A program made the translations under genes and the position numbers. A stretch of 64,000 nt of DNA, from contig NC_061513.1 of the NCBI RefSeq assembly GCF_022539505.1, positions 346,285,617 through 346,349,616 on the forward strand. Reading direction: 5' to 3'. A model generated the notes under the pieces. It made no database searches and was not told where the DNA came from. It was given only the letters and a program-made list of their open reading frames with translations. Source of the DNA: Lolium rigidum (taxonomy: Eukaryota > Streptophyta > Magnoliopsida > Poales > Poaceae). The first letter of the stretch is position 1. The number at the start of each line of letters is the position of its first letter. Shown piece after piece: positions 22,075 to 33,500 of this stretch.

Positions 22075-23235
22075 TGTTGCGGTCGAAACCCACCGGTGAG
22101 CAGCGACGGGCAACACGAGTAGAGCCGGGAGGCTCCCGGGACTGCGGCTGGCCCTGGTCCCTCCGAGCGACGGCCCGCAAAGACTCGGCACGCACGTCCG
22201 ATGCTCGGTGCAAGGGCGTGCCACCGACCTATACCTGGCCGGGAAGGTGATGGAGATGCCTCGCTTAGTTTCCTGCATGGCATACACGTAAACATTAAAT
22301 ACGAGCCTCGATCGGCTCTCAGGTTGTCCTGTGAATCGGCTCAAAGAGCCGATCCACCCATGATTCGCACGAGGTGTACGAATATATGATGGTCCTGCTT
22401 GATCAAAATAAAGCTAAAATGATCTACTACGATTTAGGATTTTCACCACATAATCGGAACATCCTACTCGTGATTGAGCCTCGCGGCCACGCACGGTGTT
22501 CGTAAACCGACCCTAGGCAAGGCCTAAAAACCAACACGAGGTTGATCCCCGGAACATCCTGTCTAGGGCTAGCAAACTACACCCTACGCGCCACTGGATC
22601 CTTCAACCCGTTTGTAAGGCCTAACTATGCGAGATATTAAACTAATCCTTGAAGAACAAGGAGCAACCATAACGGATCGGATCTACTAAATAATGATCAA
22701 GCGGGGTGCCGCCCTTACACCTAAGATAGGCGTAAGGGCGGCTAGATGTCTAAGGGTTGCACGACGATAGCATATGATACGATGAACAATGCTAACCCTA
22801 ACGCATCTAAGATAACTACGTTGCTCGCCATCAAAAAGGCTTCAGTACGAGCAACGCATGAACAGCGAATAAACTTGTATCGCCTAGATCGCAAGATGCG
22901 ATCTAGGCAGCATGATGCTTACCCGGAAGAAACCCTCGAGACAAGGGAGTTGGCGATGCGCCTAGATTGGTTTGTGGTGAACGTGATTGTTGTTTATTTC
23001 ATAAACCCTAGATACATATTTATAGTCCGTAGACTTTCTAACGTGGGAATAATCCCCACCGTGCACGAGCCAAACTCTAACTAACCGACACGTATCCTAC
23101 TATATTACAGATACACGGGCAAACTAGCCCAAACTTTGCATATAAGGCTGATTCACGTATATTCTTCCATGTATATTCTTCAAGCCCATCTTGATCGCGG
23201 ACCACCTCTAACTCGGTCAAATTCTGGTGATAACA
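22075..23235 (-). repeat. 5' LTR (right copy) of the inner gypsy element
   Basis: 1161 bp, nearly identical to 15273-16432. It keeps an intact dyad ATCGGCTC / GAGCCGAT at 22335-22353. The stretch between this LTR and the gag ATG is only about 60 bp. It should hold the primer-binding site, but I could not match it confidently to a tRNA. Confidence 0.92.
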
Positions 23236-23433
23236 GGTTCTCAAAAAAAAATTTCCGGGTGGCCTGAATCACTGCAATGCTTCAGATAAACAAAACTTAA
23301 GTATTTATTTATTAATAACGTAAGCTAAAAACGAAGTGGCTTGAAAAGCCTTATTGAAAGGGAAAAATAATAACGCATAGTGCTGCCCATCTTCTTTAAC
23401 CAAGAGGAGGGTTCTTCTTATCTTCGATCTTGT
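23236..23433. other. Sequence of the outer gypsy element after protease
   Basis: Begins with the GGTTC duplication of the inner element, then an A-run, AT-rich and non-coding. It is the 3' side of the outer gag-pro gene. Confidence 0.6.
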
Positions 23434-26400
23434 CTAGAGACCCGGTGGCTTCGGTGGCGCGGGTGATTCCATCAGAAGTGTTGTGGCAAGCGCGAGATCT
23501 TTACTGTCGTTGACAGAGGCCTTGTTATAAGCTGCCGAAGGTCCAACTGCCGAAACTTTCGGCATAGGGTCATCCGGTTTTTTCTTTAATTTCTTGTCGC
23601 GCTCATCCTCCTTAACGTCGAGTGCTAACGATTTGGAGGGGAAGTCGACAGGTTCTTGCTTCATCCCAAATTTTGCAGCAATCCTCTGAAACTCGCGATC
23701 ACAGTTATCCGAGCGTGAGAAACTTCCATAGACTGTGATGTTTGTTCCATTGTTTCCTGGCATCTTGAGCTTGAGATACGCATAATGTGGCAAATCCATG
23801 ATCTTGGCATAGGCTGGTCTCCCGAGTATAGCGTGGTACTGTGATTCCCAATCTACTACCTCGAACTCTATCTTTTCCTTCCTAAAATTGTCAGGCTTCT
23901 CAAAGACAACATGTAAGAAAACCTTTCCAAGAGAGTTTGCTGGTGAGGTGGGGAGGATGCCATGAAAACATGTGTCAGATTCTTCCAACATCCTCATTGT
24001 AATTATCATATTCTCGACTGTGTTTGCGAATACCAGATTTAAGACGCTTCAGCCATCCATGAAGACTTTGCTCATATTGTACCCTCCTATTTGCGCCTCA
24101 ACTACCAAGGCAGCATGCCCTGGCTTTGGGATTGTCATCGGGTGATCCGCTCTGCTGAACAGGATACTCTCAGACAACCAATCGACATATTCTGGAACGT
24201 TTACCATAGTACTTTCTGCCATATTGATTTCTTGAGTCAGCTTCTTCATCTCTCTTCTCAAAACACCAGTTTTGTGCATCATGCTCATCTGTCCCCACGG
24301 TGGAGGGAAAGACTCGTTAGGGTTACGAGGCTGTACTTGCTGAACTTGGTGCTGAGGTGGTGGAGGTGGTGGTGGCGGTTGGCTTGGCTGCTGCTGCTGA
24401 ATAAACTTCTGCATCTCGATGAACTGTCGACAGTCCCTGAGTAGGTGGCTCGACTTCTTCTGGTTATCCTTAGAATTGACATATGCGTGCAAGTAACAGG
24501 GAGCGTTCAACTGTTCGGCAAAAGGGAGTTCTGGGATCCATGAGGGTCGTGATTTGTAGTTACCATGGTTCCCGCGATTATTGTCTTGTCGATCATCCCG
24601 CCTGTCATTGTATCGATCGTCTCGTCGATCAGAATATCCTGCGGCTACCATGCTGGTATCATCGTATCCGCGCACTTTTCTTCTCTTACGATGGTCTCTT
24701 CAACTACCCGAATCGTGCCTCGGCTGATCGTCGTCTTCATCGTCACTGCGCGGTCAAGGCTTTCGTACAGTATCCTCGCCATCAGCCCAACTGTTGGCGA
24801 TCTCCATTAATTTGGTTATGGTCTTCGGCTTTTTACGTCCAAGCTCCTCTATGTAAGATTCGCATCGGATGCCGTCGCTGAAAGCGTCGATTGCTCTGTC
24901 AATAGAGACGTCTTCGGCAGCGTTCAGGAGCTTGGTAAACCTCCTAATTTACGTACGCATTGACTCCTTCGACTTCTGCTGACAATGACGTAATTCCTCG
25001 ATTCCGACTGGCCTTTTATAGGTTGCCTGGATTTTTTTTACGAAAGCATCTACCAGCTCGTCCCATGATTTGATGGATCCCTTCGGCAGACCTCTTAACC
25101 AGGCTCGTGCTGAATCCTTCAGGTAGATCTGCAGACACTATATCGCCGCTATTTGGTTCCCCTTATGTAGGATTACGGTCTGCAAATAATCGTCTATCCA
25201 GGACCTTGGCTCCTGTTGCCCATCATATTTGGCAGCGTCAGCAGGAGTAGGTTGAACCTTTTAGGTGGCATTGTCTCGCGGATCTTGTAACTTAAACAAT
25301 CGGCTCCCCTCATCTCGCCGTCATACTCCTGGCTTTCCTCGGAATCATCACTGTCATACTCTTCCCGTGCTGCTCTCCGTCGCCTAGCTCTGTCGATCCT
25401 GCTCTGAGTGATTTCATCTCGAGCGTCCCTCGAATGGTGCCTTGAACCGCTAGCTTGGAGCGCAGATCTTTCTTTTCGTGGGACTAGATTATCTCCTAGG
25501 ATCGCGAGGCTTTCTAAGGCGCCCCGATGAGCTTGGACCATGGGACCTTCGGGTGCTGGGTGCTGGTTGATTAAATATGCCGCAAGGTTCACGGTAGCTC
25601 CTTCGACTTTTTTTGGCCTCAACATACCCGCAGTATCTGTGGTCATGAAAGACTTGGATAGGTTTGAAGTTATTTCCCTTGCATCATCCTCTAAGAGCCT
25701 GGATAACCTTGAACGATGCCTTCCTACACCATGACTGCTTCGAGAGGCGGTTCCATGCGAGGCCCTACAGCGCTCACTAGACTGATCTGCTGCGAGTATG
25801 CGACGATTGAGATTGGCTTGCTCATTCGATAATCATACTCGATTCCTCTCCAAGATTCTTCGGTACGCATTGAGGATTCCAACCGAAGTTCCGGCGGGAA
25901 GTGGCGTGTTGTTGGTTATGGCGTCCCGAGCCGCTTCCCACTCTTCCTCCACGATGGTGTAATCGCTATCGTTGTTGCTAGCGCTGTTTTCAGACTTACG
26001 CCGTCTGCCGGAGCGGGGGGTGCGATCTCCTTCTTCCCCTCTGTTCCCTGCGTTTCCTGCGTTGAGAGTAGCATAAACTTGGTGATGCGCTGTACTCCAG
26101 GTGGTCATCCTGACAGCGTTGTTGATACTTTCCTCTCCCGATGAATATCTGGCACTGCAGATGAACGGTGTATCGCTCGATCCTAATCCGTGCCTGGTGT
26201 CACAGTTCAAGCAGTAATACAAGGTCATATCGGATGACGTGGAGTCATCGGATCCGACCGACATCGAGGATACCGACCGAGGGGTCGATGGTGGAGACGA
26301 ATTCGTCGAGTCCGTTAAACCAGCTGATAGATCGATTGATGATGACACGATTGTTGGAGATATGCCCGGGAGGCAATAATAAAATAGTTATTGTTATATC

Positions 26401-28249
26401 TTAGTGTTCATGATAAATGTTTACACTCCATGCTATAATTGTATTAACCGGAAACATTGATATATGTGTGTTGTGTAAACAACCAGAGTCCCTAGTAAGC
26501 CTCTCATTTAACTAGCTTGTATACTAATAGATGGTCATGGTTTCCTGATCATGAACATAGGATGTTATTAATAACAAGATCATACCATTAGGTGAATGAT
26601 GTGATGGACACACCCATAGTAAGCATAGCATGAGATCAAATCATTAAGTTCAACTTGCTATAAGCTTTCGATACATAGTTACCTAGTCCTTCGACCATGA
26701 GATCATGTAAATTACTTACACCGGAAGGATGCTTTGATTATATCAAACGCCATTGCGTAAATGGGTGGTTATAAAGATGGGATTAAGTATTCAGAAAGTA
26801 TGAGTTGAGGCATATGGATCAAGAGTGAGATTTTTCCATCCCGATGACGGATAGATATACTCTGGGCCCTCTCGGTGGAATGTCGTCTCATTAGCTTGCA
26901 AGCATGTGACTAGGTTACAAGAGATGACATAACACGGTACGAGTAAAGATTACTTGTCAGTAACGAGGTTGAACTAGGTATGGAGATACCGATGATCGAA
27001 CCTCGGACAAGTAAAATATCGCGTGACAAAGGGAATCGGTATTTTATGTGAATGGTTCTTTCGATCACGAAGTCATCGTTGAATATGTGGGAGCTATTAT
27101 GGATCTCCAAGTCCCGCTATTAGTTATTGATCGGAGAGGTGTCTCGACCATGTCCGCATAGTTCTCGAACCGTAGGGTGACACACTTAAGGTTTGATGTC
27201 GTTTTAAGTAGATATGGAATATGGAATGGAGCTCGAATGTTGTTCCGAGTCTCGAATGGGATCCGAGACATCACGAGGAGGTTCGTAATGGTCCGAATAA
27301 GATTCATATATGGGAAGTCATTTTCCGGGGTTCGGAAAAAGTCCGGTGTTTTGATCGGAGCTTCTAGAAGGTTTTGGAAGGACCGGAATAGTCCGGAATA
27401 TTATGGAAGGTTTCGGAAGTGTCCGGGACGACCCGGGATGTCTAAGGAAGTCCGGAGGGTTCCATAATAGGTGCAACCACGTTGCCTTAAAGGAAAATAA
27501 GTCTTTCCTTAATGCAATTTCGGAATTGGCAAAAGAGTTCGAGAAGGAGTAGGTTTTCGGAACCGGAAACCTATCGGAACTCAGTCAAACTTGGGGGCAG
27601 GTTTATGGACGACCCAAGGGGCTTGGCCACCTATTTAAAGGGAGCAAGGGGCACCCCAAAGGCACATCAAGTCGCAGCCTTAGCTCCCCAAGTTGCACCA
27701 CCACCCTGCGCCCAAACACTTGCCGCCCTCTCCTCCCTCCTCTTATTTCTCCCACAGTGCTTACGGCGAAGCCCTACCGGAGATCTCCACCACCACCGTC
27801 ACCACGCCGTCGTGCTGGCGGGATTCCGAGGAGGATCTACTACATCTGCTGCCCGCTGGAACGGGGAGAAGGACGTCGTCATCAACACCGTACGTGTGAC
27901 CGAGTGCGGAGGTGCTGCCCGATTGTGGCACCGTCAATATCTTCTACGCGCTTTTGCAAGCGGCAAGTGATCGACTACATCAACAACAAGATCTAATCTC
28001 GTAGGCTTTGGAATCTTCGAGGGTTAGTCTCATGATCTTCATCTCGTTGCTACCATCTACTAGATTAGATCTTGGCTTGTTATTCATTCTTGCGGTAGGA
28101 AATTTTTTGTTTTCTATGCTACGAATCCTATCAACAATCGATCCTGCAGCCAATAGTGATGGTTTCCTTTCTGATCTGGGGAAAAACGGCTCGATCAGCC
28201 GAAGGACCCCTTCCGCGTTAATGTTACAATGGACACTTCCGAACGTCAT
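23434..28249 (-). pseudogene. Gag-protease of the outer gypsy element, degenerate and split by a solo LTR
   Basis: Start probably ATG at 28247-28249. The first 37 codons (28137-28249) are cut off by the BARE-like LTR and the frame resumes at 26351. Pieces in order: 25833-26351, 25194-25646, 24049-24675 and 23434-24009. The N-terminal piece ends in SVGILNAYRRILERNR. A Pro/Gln-rich linker follows a Gag segment (LNAPCYLHAYVNS). The protease has KVFMDG at the active-site position, directly followed by an in-frame TGA (24049-24051), and then LGRPAYAKIMDLPHYAYLK. The last piece stops at 23434 soon after protease and there is no reverse transcriptase. At least three frameshifts and several stops separate the pieces. 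Confidence 0.8.
26352..28136 (+). mobile_element. Solo LTR of a BARE/WIS/Angela-type Ty1/copia element, 1785 bp
   Basis: Starts TGTTGGAGATATGCCC and ends TCAACA. Long stretches (for example AAATCGTGTGAC-like and CTCTCGGTGGAATGTCGTC phrases around 26860-26900) are those of the BARE/WIS/Angela LTR of Triticeae as I remember it. A TATTTAAAG at 27632-27640 is the likely TATA box. No internal region or second LTR is present, so this is a recombination product. The flanks read ACGAT on the left and ATCGA on the right: similar but not a clean duplication. The gag frame rejoins if five bases are taken as duplicated. Confidence 0.88.
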
Positions 28250-28460
28250 GCCCAAGCCTCCTTGTAGATCCGAAAAAGTCAAACGGGTCGAGTCGTTTTG
28301 CGGGGTGAACTCGAAGGAGCCGAATCGAATCTAACTCCCCGAGCTTGGCGATGAAGGTGCCGGTGGCGACGCCGGCGGTGTCGATGAAGCTGCCGATGAC
28401 ATGGCCGAATTTGCCGATGACGGATCTTGTGCCAACAGGATTCCCACAGACGACGCCAAC
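28250..28460 (-). other. Leader and primer-binding-like site of the outer gypsy element
   Basis: On the minus strand, directly after the 5' LTR, the sequence is GTTGGCGTCGTCTGTGGGAA (28441-28460). This resembles the TTGGCGCC type of primer site of grass gypsy elements, compatible with tRNA-Asp with a mismatch. About 210 bp of leader then precede the gag ATG. Confidence 0.55.
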
Positions 28461-28980
28461 TGTCGAGGGCACTCCTCGGCAATGCCCTCCGTAAGGGGCT
28501 TAGGGTAGATTATATCCTGTAGGCTGACATGAGACATCGGTTATCAAACAAGCGGGGAGAGTGATTTACCCAGGTTTGGGGCCCTCGACGAGGTAAAACC
28601 CTTACGTCCTGCCTGTCTGATCTTGATTATTTACCCAGGTTTCTGCTGTGATCTCGTCGAGAGACTAAGTTCTGTAATGACCTAGCTCTAGACTTGCGGT
28701 GGCTAAGTTTTCTAGGATTGCGTGTGTCCCTCGGCAGCCCCTCTCCTGGCCCTTATATTGGGGGCCAGGTCTCGAGAGTATTGTCCGGGTACGACTAGGT
28801 TACAAAGAGTCCTAGTTATAAACTTTCCTTGTATTCTTCGTCTCCTTGTCTTGTTCTTCAAGAATTCTTCTTTGGAACCGACGTAGCAGCCCACCTGGCC
28901 ATCGAGTGCCTTCATGGGCTCCTGGTTGGGCCGTAAGAGGTAGTGCAACATTAGTTACCCGAAGGGTAATGCCCACATCA
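28461..28980 (-). repeat. 5' LTR (right copy) of the 23.7 kb gypsy element
   Basis: 520 bp, TGTCGAGGGC...CCCACATCA; partner of 5241-5783. It is followed by GTGGG, matching GCGGG before the left LTR with one change. Confidence 0.9.
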
Positions 28981-29632
28981 GTGGGAGCTGCGGCGCGCAT
29001 CGGCGAAAAGTAAAAAGGGGGCAGGAAGGATTCCGTCACCTCCCGTCGCACTCCATGGCCTATTTCAACCCCTCCTCCAGTCCCCCCCAAATTTCGAGCT
29101 CCTCCTCCCGTCGGCAAGAAGGTAAGAGGCGCAAGCATCTCCGGTCGGCGACGGTTGTAGCGGCGGCGGTGAGTACATCTGGGATGCTTCATCTACTTCT
29201 TGGTGCAGTGCATCTTCACCTACGGTGATGACTGTAAGGCATCCCTTATCCCGGTACCGCGGTAATGTTTAGATCTAGGTTAGTAGTAGTCAGATCTTTT
29301 CTAGGGTTTGGTCTTGTAGCAGGGGTTAGTTCCGATTGTGGTAAGCTATCATGATCTTGCTAGGGTTCGACATTTCCGGTTTATTGTTTGTCCCAAATGT
29401 ATTCACCTACCATGATCTTGCAAGGGTTTGTGCTATTCACAGTTGCAATGAACTGCTTGTCTAATTTAGGACGATTATTGGTATGGTTTGTGCTATTCAC
29501 ATGTCTTTACTTCCAAGTAGATTCACGTTATATGTACTACGATGTGTGTAGGACTCCTTTTGTGATGATTTTAGTTAGGCGCTTGTCTGCGTTGGGGACT
29601 CTCAGATCCCTTCACAAGTTCCCGATTCACAG
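28981..29632. other. 5' part of the Myb/SANT gene unit, no clear exon
   Basis: Resumes the sequence interrupted at 5240. GC-rich and leader-like to about 29180, then AT-richer. Introns are plausible (GGTGAGTA near 29169), but I cannot fix a first exon. It ends at a likely acceptor GATTCACAG just before 29633. Confidence 0.4.
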
Positions 29633-30554
29633 CCCGCTTATGACTCCAAGGTTGCGGTCACCCCTCCGCTTGTATCTGACCTGGTGGCTAAGGTAGCGAC
29701 AGAGGTCGTGGCTAGTTTGGCCACCACAAAGAAGAACAAGAACCGCAGGGAAGCGGAGAGGGCCTTGAAGACCGGGCAGAAAGGGAATGACACCATGAAA
29801 TGGCTTCCATTCATGTCCACCTTCGTGTTGGAGAAGATGTGCGGCTTGATCTAGACCGGAGTGAGAACTGACAAAGGATTCAAGAAAGTCCATCTGACTG
29901 CTGTGGCGAAGGGCCTTTTTGACGATTGGGGTGTCTCCGTGTGCTCCACTTAGGTGTACAACCACCTGAGGAAGTGGAGGCAGAGGTGGCTCAGCATTAG
30001 CAGGCTCCACGATCTAAGCGGGGCTCAGTGGTGCAAGGATACCAAATGCATCATCCTTGAGGGTGAGCACTACTGCGAGCACGTCGCGGTGAGCATGCTC
30101 GGTCCACCTCACTAACTCTTTTGATCAGCCACTAGCAGAACTAACATCATTGTCCCTTGGTATCGTAGGATCACCCAAAGGATGCGGATTTACTGAATGT
30201 GCCCATTGCCAACTACGACGAGATGCATACCATCTTCTCTTTCGGCTTCGCCACCGGCAAGTATGCCACGGGATCCAGTGATCCCCTAGGCGCAGCTGCA
30301 GCAATTCCTGCACCTGAGGATGCTTAAACCCAGGAGTATGACACTGTCAACCTCGATGGGCCACCTGAAAAGGCTGGCGACGCGCGTGAGAAGGTGACCT
30401 CCGGCAAGAGAAAGAGAGGTGCCTTCGCTGATGACGAGCTGGTGGCCTTCACCAACATGACTATTGCTGTGAAGGACGCCGCATAGGCCATCAGGGACAA
30501 CAAGCCCACGGACATGCACCCTAACATGTACAATGCGGTCATGGACATGCTTGG

Positions 30555-33500
30555 TGTCAACACCCGGATTTTTAAGTCCAGATGCCTATTATGCCATACA
30601 TCGCAATCCCAGGAATATTATGTTTGCGAGACATAATAGATTGATATCACAGAACATCATTCATTACAAACCATACTTGTCTTACATCAAAGGATCACAT
30701 GATCCAGTCTTAATACAACATAGTGGATCTAGAGATCCTATTACAAAACACATAGATGAAACGAAGTAGCGGTGGCGGTCCATCTGTTCCACAGGCAACT
30801 GTTGATGTCAGGAGTAGTCCTAGTTATTGTAGACGTCATGTTGTCCGTCTTCCTGGTAGTAGTGCTCCTCTTCATAGTCTGGCCATTTGAATAGCCAGGG
30901 ACAAATCCATGAGTACTTTAAAGTACTCGCAAACTAAAACTAATGTAAGTACTATCAACTATAGTAAGGAGGTTCTAAGCTCTAGGTTCATTTGCATAAA
31001 GCCAATTTTATTTCAGAAGCATTTAGTAAACAAAGACTCTTCATTTGCCTAACTTAACTCAAGGGGGAACATTAGTGTCATTCCTACAACTCTGTTGTGG
31101 TTCAAAGTCAAAGTCACATTTCAAACTCAAGTCACAAGTCATCATTCACATTTTGGAAAAGTTCTGATGACGGAACAGTATGGCCTTTTCAACTGTCCAT
31201 GACCGCGGACGCGGCTATTCGAATAGGTTTACACTCTGCAGAGGTTGTACACTTGTGCCACAATAATTGCAATAGTCCGTCGGGAGTAATCGACCACTGA
31301 TTTATCGCACTCAGTGCGCGAACTACCAATCATAACCTTTCATTTACATACCCTAGTATAGGCACCTCTCCCCATGAGCTTGGCCTCCCGGTGAGAGCAA
31401 ACCGCCAACACGGGAACTGCACAGGGCTTGTGTAGGACATTCACCTCATTTCACGTCATTTCACTTTCAATGGAGGCAGCCTCGGCATAACCCCTATGAC
31501 GCTTTTTCAGAGGAAGCCCATACTAATGTACATAAGTTTCCAGTTAAGCCTTACCGAGATTCGGGTATTGTGGGGGTACTTGAAATTGGAATGGTATCGC
31601 ATCCGAACCCAACCATCAGTTTTTGGTAAAATTCACCAAGTCATTCACAAGTCATATTCACCTTCAAAAACTTTCAATAGAATGACTCATCACTCCAAGG
31701 TTTTCAAAGTCATTTGATTCACATGTTTCCCATCTAGAGTAGTCAATTTTAGTTTTTAGCACTAGCCACTAATCATGAGGGGTGCTAACTAGCATATAGC
31801 TTTCTAGGCTAAGTGTGATGCTCTTGTACTACTCTATATCTAACAAAAGTGAATCATGAATCAAAAATAAACTTTGATAAACCAAGTAAAAAACTTGTAA
31901 GGTAAAACTTGGGATAGGATCCTTAAACACAAATTAATATGCAAAGGTGCCTTGCTCTTGTAGAGCTTGGCACTAGGGCAACTTGCAAGAATATTAGCTT
32001 GCCTTGATTGGGTAGTGATCAAAGTTCTCTTCTTCTTCCTCTTGGTAGAAGACCTCCTCCTCTTGATAGTCCCTGGTACTAGCGTCTATAAATGAATACG
32101 AGGATACAATCACCAAACAATACTTAAGTAGACTAGTTTTAGCCTTAATGTCTCACATAAGATGATCTAACATCATCCCAATCATCACTTAACATCACAC
32201 TAGGGTTTTCTTCTTTAGTGTTTGGAAAATAGTTCCCTCTCATTGAAAATCTATTAGGGTTTCTATTTATTTCCTTTGGAGAAATAATTTTTTCTCATTG
32301 AATCTTCTTAAGATTTAATATCCTCAATTAATAAGTGTGAGATCATGTTGACCAAGGTCAATACTTCACATTTATCATTTGAGAAGAATGATTTAAATGA
32401 GGTGTTACACCTCATGCACTTTAAATCCTACTTTGATTTAACATCCTCAAGTAAGATGAGACCTTGTAACTAAGGTCATCACATTACTTCATAACACTTG
32501 GGAAGACGATTTAAATAAGGTGCTACACTCATAGATTTGAAATTCAAAACTTTGAAATAATTTAAAAGGGGCTAGAATTGACTACATAGCCAATTTTTGA
32601 TTCTAGCCCATGATCATATGAAGCAACCATATCATATTTTTACATAATCAAAAAGACAAAGTGAAATGTGATTTGGAATCAACTCAAAATCACTTATGGT
32701 TGATTTTTAATAATTTTTTGAAATCTGAAAAGTCTCTGCCTTGCTATTTCTTCTACTTTAATTCTACAACAGAACTAGTGTTGAAACCAGTGGGGTTGGA
32801 TAGAGCTTTTCATAAGATTTCCAACAATACCAAATTCATAAAATTTGGCCCAGTGGATTTGGAGTTATTCAATTTCTAACTAAGCACCGGTATTGAATTT
32901 GACTGAAAAGATTTAAATCGAATTCAAATTTGTGGGCCTAGGCGGGAAAAGAACATGGGCCAGGAGAGGGGAAAAGGACTGGGTTGGCCCAGCTACGCGT
33001 CCAGCGCGAGCAGGCCGCCTGACAAGGTGGGGCCCAGGTGTCAGTCTCTCTTTAAACCTGAAGCGGTAAGGAGAAACGGTGGCCGTAGGATTGGAGGGGG
33101 ATGGAGCGGTCGTGGTTCGTCGTCGTCTCCGACGAGAACCAGAGCCACTGGCGGCGAGGGTTTGGTCCCGGCGAGCTCACCGGCGGTCGGCAAGGCTTGG
33201 CGTTGACGCGGTTCGACGTTGTCGACGATGGCGAGGCGAATGGTGGTCGTCGGAGGAGCTGAGGTGGCGCCAATCGCAGTCTTCGTCTGCGGCGGTGCTG
33301 CGGGCTCCGGCGTGCAATTGGAGCTACGCCGGCTAAATTGGGGAGGGGGAAGTAGTCGAGGCTGCTCAGTAGAAGGAGGGGAGGCGACTGGTGTGGAGAT
33401 CGGAGGCGGGAGCGTCCTCCTTTTATAGGGGCGAGAGGTGACCGTGGGGCACGGGGCAGGTCGATGGTGATGACGACGATGGAGGTCACACGGGGCTAGG

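Larger units (their letters stand above)
15273..23235 (-). mobile_element. Inner non-autonomous Ty3/gypsy element (Gag-protease plus antisense ORF), 7963 bp
   Basis: LTRs at 15273-16432 and 22075-23235, both TGTTGCGGTC...GGTGATAACA, flanked by perfect GGTTC duplications (15268-15272 and 23236-23240). Gag-protease lies on the minus strand (18704-22013) and an acidic ORF on the plus strand (16729-17197). There is no reverse transcriptase or integrase. The Gag and protease sequences are unlike those of the outer element, so the two are different families of the same design. The element is dense in GCCGAT/ATCGGC words. Its LTRs look nearly identical, so it is younger than its host. Confidence 0.92.
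5241..28980 (-). mobile_element. Non-autonomous Ty3/gypsy element with Gag-protease and an antisense gene; hosts three later insertions
   Basis: Two LTRs (5241-5783 and 28461-28980) begin TGTCGAGGG and end CACATCA in plus orientation. A primer-binding-like site abuts the right LTR and a polypurine tract abuts the left one, so transcription runs on the minus strand. Flanks GCGGG and GTGGG are a near-perfect target duplication. The minus strand codes for Gag and protease only (23434-28249); no reverse transcriptase, RNase H or integrase motif is visible. The plus strand carries a spliced antisense gene (6875-10514). Removing the mariner (10635-14812), the inner gypsy element (15273-23235) and the solo LTR (26352-28136) leaves an element of roughly 9.8 kb. 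Many stops and frameshifts and the more diverged LTRs mark it as the oldest of the complete LTR elements here. Confidence 0.88.

Noticed and set aside
24049..24675. Pro/Gln-rich run as a separate regulatory protein
   Set aside because: It is the linker between Gag and protease of the outer gypsy element and continues in frame into protease past a single stop.
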